Shown here: positions 35,731-43,424 of the stretch, one piece after another
Layout: each line of letters opens with the position of its first letter
Numbering within the stretch: position 1 is the stretch's first letter
Assembly: GCF_020685205.1 (NCBI RefSeq)
Contig: NZ_JAJERB010000003.1
Coordinates: forward strand, 186,001-250,000
Direction of reading: 5' to 3'
DNA from: Hymenobacter translucens
GTDB lineage: Bacteria; Bacteroidota; Bacteroidia; Cytophagales; Hymenobacteraceae
DNA length: 64,000 nt
Translations under genes and position numbers: made by a program
Notes under the pieces: generated by a model
Told to the model about the DNA's origin: nothing
Database searches by the model: none
The model's input: the letters and a program-made list of their open reading frames with translations, nothing else

Positions 35731-36199
35731 GTTCGGGGAGGGTAGCGGGGGCGGTTTCAGGTACTTCTTCGGCGGCATCTTCCGCCGCTTTCTCGGCCTC
35801 AATCATATCGATGCGCCGCTTCAGGCGGGCATTGAGCACGGTGGCCACGTCGTCGTCCATCAGCTGGAGCTTGCCGAAGTTGATAATCAGGCGGCGCAGG
35901 TGAATCAGCACCACGAGGCCGATAACGGCCTGCGGGAGCCAGATAAGCCCGGGCTCGTGGGTGCCGAAGCTGTGGGCGAAGCTCAGCACCAACGTGTAGG
36001 CGGGCAGGATGAGCAGCCACCACCGCCGAAACTTGCGCTGCTTAAGCAGCACCGTGGCCGTCAGGTCGACAATGAGCAGCAGCATCAGCATAAAGTAGCT
36101 GTATGACGGCGACCAGATGTGCTTCTCCACAAAGCTGCTCACGGCGCCGGCGACGACGGCCCCGACTTCGAGGCTTATCCAAAGGGCACGGTTGTTCAT
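35711..36199 (-). CDS. Holin-like membrane protein
   Basis: 162 residues with about four hydrophobic helices in the first 110 (WISLEVGAVVAGAVSSFV, YFMLMLLLIVDLTATVLL, WLLILPAYTLVLSFAHS, GLIWLPQAVIGLVVLI). A charged coiled C-terminal tail (RLKRRIDMIEAEKAAEDAAEE) follows. Helix number, the P..S..F.LMLLLIVDL.T segment and the context resemble phage holin family 4, which forms inner-membrane pores for lysis. The DUF5675 protein elsewhere in the prophage could be the wall-active partner. Overlaps the next gene's start by 20 bases. Confidence 0.6.
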   Translation of the reverse strand: MNNRALWISLEVGAVVAGAVSSFVEKHIWSPSYSYFMLMLLLIVDLTATVLLKQRKFRRWWLLILPAYTLVLSFAHSFGTHEPGLIWLPQAVIGLVVLIHLRRLIINFGKLQLMDDDVATVLNARLKRRIDMIEAEKAAEDAAEEVPETAPATLPEHEAVPA

Positions 36200-37134
36200 A
36201 CGACAAAGGAGGGTTTGCCTGCGTTGTCGTAGAGCGAGGCAGCTGAGCTTTCCTCTTCGGGGTGCAGGGCGTCGAGGTGGCGCTTCAGGCGCTCAATGTA
36301 CGAGGTGCCAATGCTGGCCTCTGACCGGCTCAGGGCGGCCACCCGTTCGGCGGGGGCGGCCTGGCTCTGGCGGATGCTGTCGTTGTCGCTGAGCAGACGG
36401 AACCCGCTGCCGGTGATGGCAATGCTCAATTCCGGCAGGGCGCTGCTCAGCCCCAGGTGGGCCAGCGCGGGCCGCAGCAGGTCGAGCATCTTCTTGTCGG
36501 CAGGCGTGGTGGTGCGCCCTACGATGCGGGCCTTCAACTCGTCGCAGGCCTCGTCGCCCAGCAGCGGCCGCAGGTTCAGGTCTTCCACCCGGCGCAGCGC
36601 CGGCAGCATGGCCAGGAACGTGCGCCGGCTGTCGCCGATGCCGATGTACTTGCCCAGCACGTGCGCGCCCGAAATAAACAGCTCCTGGCTCGACTGGTAC
36701 GCTTCGGAGCTGGTCCACGTCGGGAAGTCGGTGGCCTTGAATTCGAGCCACGTCAGCGCCACGTCGAGCATCTTATCGCCGTTGCCCGCGGCGGCCTGCA
36801 CGAAATTATTGTACACCCACTGCCGGGCGCCGGTCATATTCTGGGTCTGGGCCTCCATCATGCCCAGCTCCCCCATCGATACGGCCAGGAACGGAGCCGA
36901 CTCTAGCACCGCGTAGTACCCCAGAGCGGCCCGCAGGTGCTTCCGGAGTGCCTTCTGGGCCTCGTTCAGTTCCTCGTCGCCGGCAGAGAGTTCGGCCAGC
37001 AGCTCGAAGCCCACGGCCGGTACCAGGTGAACGGTTTCGGCCTGGTCCACGAAGGACTTGACGGTCTCGAAGTTGAGATTTTTGTGCGTGCTTCCGAGTG
37101 CTTCCTTCAGCTCCTCAGTCGTTGAGAACAACAT
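36196..37134 (-). CDS. Phage protein (DUF6712-like), possible head-tail connector
   Basis: 312 residues, mostly helical, beginning MLFSTTEELKEALGSTHKNLNFETVKSFVDQAE. It resembles proteins annotated DUF6712 in Bacteroidetes phages; this is from memory of the pattern and is moderate evidence. Helical connector-like proteins commonly follow the portal gene, as here (27 bases downstream). The ATG overlaps nothing upstream; its stop overlaps the start of the holin-like gene by 4 bases. Confidence 0.65.
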   Translation of the reverse strand: MLFSTTEELKEALGSTHKNLNFETVKSFVDQAETVHLVPAVGFELLAELSAGDEELNEAQKALRKHLRAALGYYAVLESAPFLAVSMGELGMMEAQTQNMTGARQWVYNNFVQAAAGNGDKMLDVALTWLEFKATDFPTWTSSEAYQSSQELFISGAHVLGKYIGIGDSRRTFLAMLPALRRVEDLNLRPLLGDEACDELKARIVGRTTTPADKKMLDLLRPALAHLGLSSALPELSIAITGSGFRLLSDNDSIRQSQAAPAERVAALSRSEASIGTSYIERLKRHLDALHPEEESSAASLYDNAGKPSFVV

Positions 37135-37161
37135 GGAAATTAACTTATAAGTGAAGTTTCG

Positions 37162-38436
37162 CTACTCGTGAGCCGTGGGCACGCCCTCTTTCTTGCCCGA
37201 CTTGGACTCGGCCAGGGTGGTGATTTCGATATCCGCGAAGCCGTACACGTGGTTGGGGTTGAAGCCCATCAGCTGCTTGGCAATCTGGAACTGCCGGAGC
37301 AGGATTTTCCGCTTGGTGGGCGTGCGCAGGGCAATGTGCAGCTGGTAGGAAATCCGCTTCTCGCTGCCGGAGCCGCCAAACTTGCTGCCGGTGTCGATGC
37401 CGGCCAGCGACGGGTCGATGCCGTGGCCGCTGGTGTGGGCCGAGTTGGCCTGCTGGTTCACCGACTCGTAAGCCTTGTCGGTCATCGTGTTGGCAATCGG
37501 CTCAATCTGGAACCCGGGCATCGGCTTGCCCTGGGAGTCGACGCCGTATTTCGACACGAACGCCTTATCGGCATTTTCCACGCCGGCCAGCATCTCGTTC
37601 ATCGAGTCCATCAGGTCCGCCTCAGCACGCTTCTGGGCCGACTCGTCGCCGAACTGCAAAAAGTAGTCCTTCGGTATCTTGATATGGTACTTGATGTTGT
37701 AGCCGTTATCGAGGCCGCTGATGTGGAACTGCGGCACCTTGTTGCTCACGATGGTCCACTTCTCCGTTCCCCAGTAGGGCGGGATATCGTAGTACTTCTG
37801 GCCGGTGGTCCAGTCGCGGCCCTGGTATAGGAAGTCCCCGTACTTGGTCGGGTTGCGCGGGTCGTAGGCCCGCACAATCTTCGCCTCAGCGGCTTTGACG
37901 TTGGCCCAATCGGGGTGAATGGCGTAGTTCTCGACGTCGCTCTTCTTAGTCACGCAGCAGCGCACGTCGGTGGCGTCGAAGGATTTGATTCGCTCCACCT
38001 TCCGGGAACCGTCCAGGGAGAAGGCCGAGAAGTAGTTACCGGCAAATTCGAGGTTGAAGGCCGTGCTGAGCAGCAGCTTGTCGCCGTCGATGTACTCGAA
38101 GAAGTCCTCCATCTCGGTATCAATGACCTCCTCGAGCACCTTCTTGCCGGCCACAATCTTCCGCTCGTACACCACCAGGCCCGCCCCGAGCAGGAAATCC
38201 CGGGCCGTGGTGATGAGCTGCGGCTTGAGGTGGTTGCCGTACACCAGCTTGAGCATTTCCTGCGGCTTGAGGTTGTTTTTGCCCCAGGGAGCAATGCGCA
38301 GGCCGCCCACCTTCAGGTCTTCACCGCCGAAGCTGGTATCGTTTACCCGGCCCCCGGTGAATTCAACCAGGGCGCCGGCTTTCTTCAGGACGTAGAAATC
38401 TTCGCCGACCTGGACTACATTCTGCTCCTGTCCCAT
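37162..38436 (-). CDS. Phage portal-like protein
   Basis: 424 residues. The order of elements fits a portal: N-terminal LRIAPWGKNNLKPQEMLKLVYGNHLKPQLITTARDFLLG, the central wing IHPDWANVKAAEAKIVRAYDPRNPTKYGDFLYQ, the stem-type helix SAQKRAEADLMDSMNEMLAG, and a C-terminal LRTPTKRKILLRQFQIAKQLMGFNP clip/crown. In the head the portal would form the dodecameric DNA channel. It lies downstream of the terminase gene, as in most tailed phages. No close family name can be assigned. Confidence 0.75.
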   Translation of the reverse strand: MGQEQNVVQVGEDFYVLKKAGALVEFTGGRVNDTSFGGEDLKVGGLRIAPWGKNNLKPQEMLKLVYGNHLKPQLITTARDFLLGAGLVVYERKIVAGKKVLEEVIDTEMEDFFEYIDGDKLLLSTAFNLEFAGNYFSAFSLDGSRKVERIKSFDATDVRCCVTKKSDVENYAIHPDWANVKAAEAKIVRAYDPRNPTKYGDFLYQGRDWTTGQKYYDIPPYWGTEKWTIVSNKVPQFHISGLDNGYNIKYHIKIPKDYFLQFGDESAQKRAEADLMDSMNEMLAGVENADKAFVSKYGVDSQGKPMPGFQIEPIANTMTDKAYESVNQQANSAHTSGHGIDPSLAGIDTGSKFGGSGSEKRISYQLHIALRTPTKRKILLRQFQIAKQLMGFNPNHVYGFADIEITTLAESKSGKKEGVPTAHE

Positions 38437-38437
38437 C

Positions 38438-38737
38438 TTACACGTGCAGGATGCGCACCCCGTTGAAATGCGTGAGCAGAATGATTTTCAGGGCGAAGGC
38501 TTTGCCGGTCTCCACGTCGACCAGATGCAGGGTACCGTGCTGCTTGGCCTTGTAGCGGAACCCGCCGCTCGTGGGCGACGGTGCTGCACCACTGGCCGCC
38601 CCACCTTTCTTCACCTGGGCCTTGTGGCCCTTCGTGCCATCGGTTTTGTGGTAGGTAAGGGAGAACGTGCGGGCCTGCCCATCGGCCGCGCTCAGGTCAA
38701 TTTCGGCCAGCACTGCCGGCATCTTGATAAGGGACAT
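38438..38737 (-). CDS. Small hypothetical phage protein
   Basis: 99 residues, basic, no recognised domain. Beta-rich (RTFSLTYHKTDGTKGHKAQVKKG, GTLHLVDVETGKAFALKIILLTHFNGVRI). Its stop precedes the portal start by one base, so the two are cotranscribed. In several phages a small gene at this position encodes a neck or decoration protein, but nothing in the sequence proves it. Leader motif copy 2 lies 46-60 bases upstream. Confidence 0.6.
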   Translation of the reverse strand: MSLIKMPAVLAEIDLSAADGQARTFSLTYHKTDGTKGHKAQVKKGGAASGAAPSPTSGGFRYKAKQHGTLHLVDVETGKAFALKIILLTHFNGVRILHV

Positions 38738-38782
38738 AAAGCCGTTTCGTTTTTTATCAAGATGCCCCGACCGGCCCCGGCT

Positions 38783-38797
38783 GGGTAGGACGCAAAC
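38783..38797 (-). promoter_or_regulatory. Prophage leader motif, copy 2
   Basis: GGGTAGGACGCAAAC, preceded by CCCCGGCT, 46 bases before the ATG at 38737. It keeps the GTAGGACGCAA core. Confidence 0.5.
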
Positions 38798-38917
38798 CCG
38801 TTTTCCCTCTTTATTGCGTCTTTTCGAGTGATTCGACCGAAAACCAGCAGCTTACGCCGGAGATTGCCCTAAAAATTATTGTCTTACACGCGATGCAGAG
38901 CGCGCCCTTTAGCGGTT

Positions 38918-38929
38918 TGGCAATTGCCA
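38918..38929. promoter_or_regulatory. 12-base palindrome in the 38738-39066 gap
   Basis: TGGCAATTGCCA is a perfect palindrome in a 329-base non-coding stretch. The same stretch also holds TGGCAATTGCCC (39020-39031), a terminator (38985-39015), leader motif copies 2 and 3, and no credible gene. Confidence 0.4.
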
Positions 38930-38984
38930 TTTTTGGCAACTGGAGGATTATATGCCAGGGCCTACCAGGGGCAACTAAAAGCAA

Positions 38985-39015
38985 AAACCCCGTTTCCAAA
39001 GTGGAAACGGGGTTT
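38985..39015 (-). terminator. Terminator downstream of terminase large subunit
   Basis: 14-base perfect stem AAACCCCGTTTCCA (38985-38998)/TGGAAACGGGGTTT (39002-39015), loop AAG, T-rich on the minus strand. Confidence 0.85.
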
Positions 39016-39056
39016 CAAATGGCAATTGCCCACGTGAGCGAGGCGGCAGATCTGCT

Positions 39057-39071
39057 GAGGTAGGACCTAAC
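39057..39071 (-). promoter_or_regulatory. Prophage leader motif, copy 3 (weak)
   Basis: GAGGTAGGACCTAAC overlaps the terminase stop codon. It shares GTAGGAC with the other copies but has CT for GC afterwards. Confidence 0.35.
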
Positions 39072-40572
39072 CCCTGCGGCCGCTGAGGAAATACACCGGG
39101 CTCTCGATAACCTGCTGCCCAAACAGGGAGCAGAACTTACGATACACGATGTTATCGAAGCAGTCGCTGAGGTGCGTGGCCTGGGCCTGGTCGAGCAGCT
39201 TCCGCTCGGACTTCTTGTTCTTGGTCCAGTCCGGATTGATGGGCGTGTTCTGGATGCTGATGATGGTGTACTTGCACTTGTTGCGGTTAATCCGAATCAG
39301 GGGCAGTCGCTCCTTGGTTTCGGATAGGATATCGTTCAGGGCAAAGTGCTTGAGGCGGTGGTCAGGGTCGAGGCCCTGCACCATCATCACCGAGGCCCAG
39401 CCCAGGGCGCTGAGGGCCTGCTGTATCTGCTGGTAGAAGGTGAGCGGGCTGTTGGTCTGCTTGTTATTGCCGTTCCGGTCGCCGTAGATATACACCGTCT
39501 TGTTCTGGTGGTCGGCATACCGCTTGCCGAATTCGGTCACTACCGCGTCGAGCATGTTGGTATCGCTCTCCTTCACGAACACCTCATCCAGGATGCGGAA
39601 CTCGCGGCCGTGCTCCTGACAGACGAGCATCGAGGTGAAGGCCGCATTGAAGTCCCAGCTTAGCTCCAGGGGGCGCTTGGTGTCGCAGTCCGTGGTAGAG
39701 GGCAGGTGCAGCCCGGTCGCCTCGTCGTACTCATACGAGAAGGTTTTCCAGCTGCTGTGCCGGTCGGCGCTGAAGTTGGGATAGAAGCTGTTGGGCAGCT
39801 TCTTGAGCCGCACGTTCATTACCTCCACGTCCCACTCCAGCTGCGACATTTCCTTCCGCAGCTTAGCCAGGTACTTCTCCCCCAGCACGGCCACGTTGTC
39901 GTAGGCGGTTGATTCGAGGAAAAAGTACTCATCCGGATCGGTCTTGGCCAGCTCCTCGGTCTCGTACACCCACTGCCCCTCAGGGAGCCAGGCGGCGGAT
40001 GTGTAGTCGCAAAACGACTGGTGCAGCCAGTGATTGAAGCGGTAGATATTGCCCCGAATCATCGGGAGCAGAATCTTGGCCACGTGCTCCCGCTTGAACA
40101 GGGCCGACTCATCGAGGTGGCCGCCGTCGTAGTTACCGCCCCGGGCCGTGTCGGGCCGGTCGAACGAGAGCATTTCAATGGTGTAGCCATTGATGAAGCT
40201 GATACAGTTCTCGTAGTTGCGCGGGGCCTGGTAGGGCAATATCCAGCCCCTGGGGGGCCGCTTGCCTACTACGTAGTGCCCCACCTTGTTTTTCAGGTCG
40301 TACTCGACCAGACCGTGGGCCGCCCAGCTGTCCATCGCCGACGGCAGCGTTTTGGTCAGTATCTGGTTATAGGTGAGGCCGGCCAGAAAGAACTTGGCCC
40401 GGGGCAGGTAGTTGAACTCCTGCCGTGTCTTATGGCCCAGCACCGACGACTTGCCCGAGCCACGGCCGCCGACGAAGCTGCGGCGCTTCTGGCGGGCGCT
40501 CAGGAAGGCAGCCTGCTTGGCGTTTACGTACACGCGCCGGCGCTCCTGCAGGAAAGAACTATGCTGGCTCAT
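39067..40572 (-). CDS. Terminase large subunit
   Basis: 501-residue DNA-packaging motor. The N-terminal ATPase has Walker A GGRGSGKSS (about 35-43), a coupling and Walker B region around GGNYDGGHLDESALF (about 145-160), and helical linkers. The C-terminal RNase H-like nuclease shows ELSWDFNAAFTSMLV (first acidic residue), VYIYGDRNGNNKQ (second) and a late acidic segment near LSDCFDNI. It overlaps the small-subunit-like gene by 14 bases. It would cut and pump phage DNA into proheads through the portal. Confidence 0.9.
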   Translation of the reverse strand: MSQHSSFLQERRRVYVNAKQAAFLSARQKRRSFVGGRGSGKSSVLGHKTRQEFNYLPRAKFFLAGLTYNQILTKTLPSAMDSWAAHGLVEYDLKNKVGHYVVGKRPPRGWILPYQAPRNYENCISFINGYTIEMLSFDRPDTARGGNYDGGHLDESALFKREHVAKILLPMIRGNIYRFNHWLHQSFCDYTSAAWLPEGQWVYETEELAKTDPDEYFFLESTAYDNVAVLGEKYLAKLRKEMSQLEWDVEVMNVRLKKLPNSFYPNFSADRHSSWKTFSYEYDEATGLHLPSTTDCDTKRPLELSWDFNAAFTSMLVCQEHGREFRILDEVFVKESDTNMLDAVVTEFGKRYADHQNKTVYIYGDRNGNNKQTNSPLTFYQQIQQALSALGWASVMMVQGLDPDHRLKHFALNDILSETKERLPLIRINRNKCKYTIISIQNTPINPDWTKNKKSERKLLDQAQATHLSDCFDNIVYRKFCSLFGQQVIESPVYFLSGRRG

Positions 40573-41083
40573 CGACTTCCTCGTATTCAGTATCCTCGGT
40601 ATCCTGGCCGCGCTGCTGCTGCTCGATGAGCACGTTCGGGTCAGTACTGAACTCCATCGGCACCGGAATCAGGAAGATTTTCGGGTCCATGCCCGTATCG
40701 TCGCTGTCGAAGAGGCCCATGAGCTTATCGGCGTTTTCCTGGGCCCGGATGGCGGCCATAATGTTGCCGTCCTTGCGGGCCAGCTGGGCGAGCGTCTTGT
40801 AGTACTCGATGCTCACCATCCGCTCCCCCTTCTTGTCGACCTCCTCCAGGTCACCGAAGAGTTTGATGCTGTCGCGCACGATGGCGTAGAGCTGCGGTTG
40901 GCTCAGGCCGTACTCCTTCTCCAGAATCTGCTTTACCTGCCCCTTGCTGAAGCCGGTGCTGAGCAGGCCCTGGGCACGCCGGTACCGGCCGAGCATTTCG
41001 GTTTCTTCCGGCTTGAGGTCGACCCCATCCAGAAAGTGGGCCCGGTACTTATCGAGTTTGTCGCCTTTTTCGAGTTTCTTCAT
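40559..41083 (-). CDS. Putative terminase small subunit
   Basis: 174 residues, helical. The segment TGFSKGQVKQILEKEYGLSQPQLYAIVRDSIKLFGDLEE looks like a helix-turn-helix DNA-binding unit, and the C-terminus is acidic (QQRGQDTEDTEYEEVDEPA). Position directly upstream of, and overlapping, the large subunit gene supports a DNA-recognition small subunit. Preceded by a hairpin (41089-41127) and leader motif copy 4, so this is probably the first gene of the packaging unit. Confidence 0.7.
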   Translation of the reverse strand: MKKLEKGDKLDKYRAHFLDGVDLKPEETEMLGRYRRAQGLLSTGFSKGQVKQILEKEYGLSQPQLYAIVRDSIKLFGDLEEVDKKGERMVSIEYYKTLAQLARKDGNIMAAIRAQENADKLMGLFDSDDTGMDPKIFLIPVPMEFSTDPNVLIEQQQRGQDTEDTEYEEVDEPA

Positions 41084-41088
41084 ACAAA

Positions 41089-41127
41089 ACGTGGGCTGTG
41101 CTACCTAAGAAGCAGCACAGCCCACGT
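41089..41127 (-). terminator. Hairpin in the leader of the terminase unit
   Basis: ACGTGGGCTGTGCT (41089-41102) pairs with AGCACAGCCCACGT (41114-41127), loop 11 bases, followed on the minus strand by TTTTG and, after 5 bases, the ATG. It lies between the leader motif and the start codon, so it could be an attenuator rather than a simple terminator. Confidence 0.6.
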
Positions 41128-41144
41128 GGCGCGTAGGACGCAAC
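41128..41144 (-). promoter_or_regulatory. Prophage leader motif, copy 4
   Basis: Exact GGCGCGTAGGACGCAAC, 45 bases before the ATG of the terminase small subunit-like gene. Confidence 0.6.
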
Positions 41145-41200
41145 AATTCGTGTTTGCAGGGTTCACCTACAAACCGCTATCTTTGAGCCTCATTGGACCT

Positions 41201-41254
41201 GAGAATCCCAATGGCTTCATTTCGCGCCGTTCCGGACGTGAGACGTTGAACTGA
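41201..41254 (-). promoter_or_regulatory. Composite leader element of the terminase unit
   Basis: Holds GAGAATCCCAATGG (41201-41214; same 14-mer at 48094-48107) and TGAGACGTTGAACTGA (41239-41254; 15 of 16 identical to copies at 44534 and 63033). It lies in the 208-base gap between the methylase and terminase genes, upstream of leader motif copy 4. No gene is seen in this gap. Confidence 0.5.
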
Positions 41255-41255
41255 A

Positions 41256-41287
41256 GAAAGCCAGCTGCCCCAAAGCCGCTGGCTTTC
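41256..41287 (-). terminator. Hairpin after the N6-methylase-like gene
   Basis: GAAAGCCAGC (41256-41265) pairs with GCTGGCTTTC (41278-41287), 12-base loop; the T tract is short. It starts 6 bases past the methylase stop codon. Confidence 0.6.
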
Positions 41288-41292
41288 GCATT

Positions 41293-42063
41293 TTAGAACA
41301 GGCTCAGTTGCTCGGCAATTACCAGGGCGGGCTCCTTGCCGGCGCGAAGCGTCGAGGGCAACGGCGGCGGTGCCATGGGCGCTGCGGGCCGGGCTGCCGG
41401 CGCCGCGGTCGGGCGGGCAGCCTGGATGCACTGTTCTACCGGCACCGGCAGCACGCCGAAGAACCCGCTGTGCACGTGCCAGGCCCGCCAGCACTCCATC
41501 GAGAGGGTATTCATCCATGCCACCTCCCCCGTAATGCCATTGGCGAAGAAATTCAGCACCGTCATGCGGGCACAGCGTTGGTCGACGTCGGCCGCGAAGA
41601 ACGTGTTGCCCGGGGACTGTTCAGCGAAGGCCAGCAGCATCCTTCCGGAGCCGCAGGCCGGGTCCGCGACGGTTTTGTTCACCACCGGCTCACTTCCGGA
41701 CGTGAGCCCGGTCATCAGCTTGCAAATGCTGTCTGGGGTGAAAAATTGCCCGTTGTGGCCCCGGGTGATGTGCTCGGTGAAGTACTCGCCCAGCATGTCG
41801 CTGTACGGCCGCTCGTTGGCGTCGAGCATCACCAGGGCCATCAGCTCGGCCATGCCGTTCAGCTCCTCGCGGGTGTACGCCTTGGAAATTGCCAGGTACT
41901 CGGCTTCGTTGGCCTCGTCCGTGACGCGGCCGCGGGAGGCAAGGTTGGTCGGGTGGTACGAGCCTGTGGCCAGTATCAGGAAGTCGCCAAACACCCGCTC
42001 AATCGAGTGGCGGCGGCCCAGCTGCTCCAGCAGCTTGACGAATTTGGAATAGTAGTTAGTCAC
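41293..42063 (-). CDS. N-6 DNA methylase-like protein lacking an obvious NPPY motif
   Basis: 256 residues, GTG start at 42063. It resembles the HsdM/N6_Mtase family: LGEYFTEHITRGHNGQFFTPDSICKLM (about 91-117) and the SAM-binding DPACGSGRMLLAF (134-146), then FFAADVDQRCARMTVLNFFANG. In active adenine methylases an NPPF/NPPY motif follows; here the corresponding stretch is EVAWMNTLSMECWRAW and no such motif is seen. A Pro/Ala-rich tail follows. So SAM binding is likely, but catalysis of base methylation is doubtful. Hairpins lie on both sides, so the gene is probably a separate unit. Confidence 0.78.
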   Translation of the reverse strand: MTNYYSKFVKLLEQLGRRHSIERVFGDFLILATGSYHPTNLASRGRVTDEANEAEYLAISKAYTREELNGMAELMALVMLDANERPYSDMLGEYFTEHITRGHNGQFFTPDSICKLMTGLTSGSEPVVNKTVADPACGSGRMLLAFAEQSPGNTFFAADVDQRCARMTVLNFFANGITGEVAWMNTLSMECWRAWHVHSGFFGVLPVPVEQCIQAARPTAAPAARPAAPMAPPPLPSTLRAGKEPALVIAEQLSLF

Positions 42064-42078
42064 GTTGGCAGGAAATGA

Positions 42079-42105
42079 AGAATCCCGACCAGGGGCCGGG
42101 ATTCT
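42079..42105 (-). terminator. Hairpin between 42109 gene and methylase-like gene
   Basis: AGAATCCCG (42079-42087) pairs with CGGGATTCT (42097-42105) around a 9-base loop, 4 bases past the upstream stop codon. T tract weak. Confidence 0.6.
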
Positions 42106-42108
42106 GAG

Positions 42109-42774
42109 TTAGAAGGGGGCCTCGTCAAGCGGGGCCGTGTTCTTGGCATTTATCAGCTGGAGCAGCTGCGCGGCATACTCGAAGGTGAGCCGGAAGCCGG
42201 TCACGTGGTGGAAGGCAGCAGCCAGGCGGTGGCCGTAGGTTTGGGGCCGGTAGGTGTGCTGGCCCTTCTGGTGGGCCAGGATGAACGACCAGATATCCTG
42301 CTCGGTCACGTGGACGCCGGCGCCCTCGGTCAGGTTCATCGCCTGCACGTCAAGGGGCGTACCATCGCTCCTGCAGTAGCGCCGCAGCAGCCCGGGGGTG
42401 AAGTGGTTCACGTCGCCCCACCGCCGAAGGCTGGCCTCGGTGGTCGAGCAGAGGCCCCGGCTGATCACGCCCCAGGGCGTCACGTCGGGCAGCTCATCCC
42501 CGCCCACCTCCACGAAGGCCCGTAGCATCGTCATCGCGCAGCCCGACTCCTCAATTATCCACTCCATGATTTCATCGCTGGGCAGGTCGGGCGGGGCCGG
42601 TCGGCCCATGCCGTCGAGCACGCTCAGCGGGTCAAGGCCGTAGCTGGCAAGGAGCCGGGCGGTCTGCACGTTGAAGTGACGTTGCGCGCCCACGACGGAG
42701 GCGAAGGCGTAGTAGCCCGGCTCGTCGAGGGCGCGCTTTTGCATCACGCGTTGCTTTTGGTCACCCCTCGGCAT
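42109..42774 (-). CDS. Hypothetical phage protein
   Basis: 221 residues, no recognised domain, largely helical with a regular alternation of charged and hydrophobic residues (RHFNVQTARLLASYGLDPLSVLDGMG). It overlaps the upstream RarA-C-like gene by 14 bases, so the two are translated together. It may therefore be a functional partner of that protein. The start at 42774 is the first ATG; an ATG 10 codons later is also possible. Confidence 0.6.
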   Translation of the reverse strand: MPRGDQKQRVMQKRALDEPGYYAFASVVGAQRHFNVQTARLLASYGLDPLSVLDGMGRPAPPDLPSDEIMEWIIEESGCAMTMLRAFVEVGGDELPDVTPWGVISRGLCSTTEASLRRWGDVNHFTPGLLRRYCRSDGTPLDVQAMNLTEGAGVHVTEQDIWSFILAHQKGQHTYRPQTYGHRLAAAFHHVTGFRLTFEYAAQLLQLINAKNTAPLDEAPF

Positions 42775-43351
42775 CCTCGGCTGATTGGAATAATGACGGC
42801 GCTGCGCCCCCTATCACGTCGCGGGCCCGCTGCCGGTAGCTTTCTTCGCCGGGCACGTCTCCCAAATTCACCAAGAGCGTGCCTTCCTCGAAAAAATGCT
42901 TCCAGCCCCTCCCCAGCTGCCGGCCCCGCTCGTTGTGCTTGTCCAGCGCGACGTCGGGAATGTCGAGGTGCCGGTGCTCGTGCCGCATCCAGTGGTAAAT
43001 CAGCGCGTGGTCGACTACGCGCGACTTCTCGCTGCGGCAGAGCAGCAGCACGGCGTGGGTCAGGAATAGACGCTCAGGCTGGTTCTTATCATCCTTCTTG
43101 CTGGCCTGCAACTTGTGGTGCTGGTAGAGGGCGGCAATTTCCGAGGCAATGCCCGGCACAGCCAGGCCCACGTCTTCGCTGGCAATGATGCGCAGGCGCT
43201 TCCAGACGTACTCGGCAAAGTTGCTGTTGAACAGTTCCACTGCCCAATACATTGCCTCATCCTCCAGCCCTCGACGTATGCTCTTCTGGAGCGCGCTGGC
43301 CACTTCGAAGAAATCATAGCCCTTCGCTGTTTTAATCTTGTACTTGCTCAT
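42761..43351 (-). CDS. Stand-alone RarA/MgsA C-terminal-like protein
   Basis: 196 residues. Residues about 10-115 read like the C-terminal clamp-loader-type helical domain of RarA/MgsA: GYDFFEVASALQKSIRRG, DEAMYWAVELF, RRLRI-type stretch KRLRIIASEDVGLAVP, ALYQ, LFLTHAVLLLCRSEKSRVVD. The full RarA protein has an N-terminal AAA ATPase; none is present here or next to it. In the host protein this region mediates tetramerisation and contacts SSB. A phage copy might interfere with, or borrow, the host factor. The match is by eye, but the motif order is convincing. Confidence 0.72.
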   Translation of the reverse strand: MSKYKIKTAKGYDFFEVASALQKSIRRGLEDEAMYWAVELFNSNFAEYVWKRLRIIASEDVGLAVPGIASEIAALYQHHKLQASKKDDKNQPERLFLTHAVLLLCRSEKSRVVDHALIYHWMRHEHRHLDIPDVALDKHNERGRQLGRGWKHFFEEGTLLVNLGDVPGEESYRQRARDVIGGAAPSLFQSAEDAEG

Positions 43352-43369
43352 GAGTCTGGGTAATGCAGT

Positions 43370-43402
43370 AGCATCCCCCGGCCGATTTGGGCCGGGGGTG
43401 CT
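43370..43402 (-). terminator. Hairpin after the DUF932-like gene
   Basis: AGCAtCCCCCGGCC (43370-43383) pairs with GGCCGGGGGTGCT (43390-43402), one bulge, 6-base loop. It lies 23 bases past the stop codon of the 43425-44516 gene. Confidence 0.7.
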
Positions 43403-43424
43403 GGCTGCTGGTTGGGGTTAGGGG

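Noticed and set aside
38811..38999. 62-residue minus-strand frame in the gap after the terminase gene
   Set aside because: It starts inside the terminator stem at 38985-39015, has no coupling to neighbours and no recognisable features.
41177..41254. Short minus-strand frame encoding about 17 residues in the terminase leader
   Set aside because: Starts within the shared GAGAATCCCAATGG element and is not preserved at the second copy, so it is unlikely to be a leader peptide.
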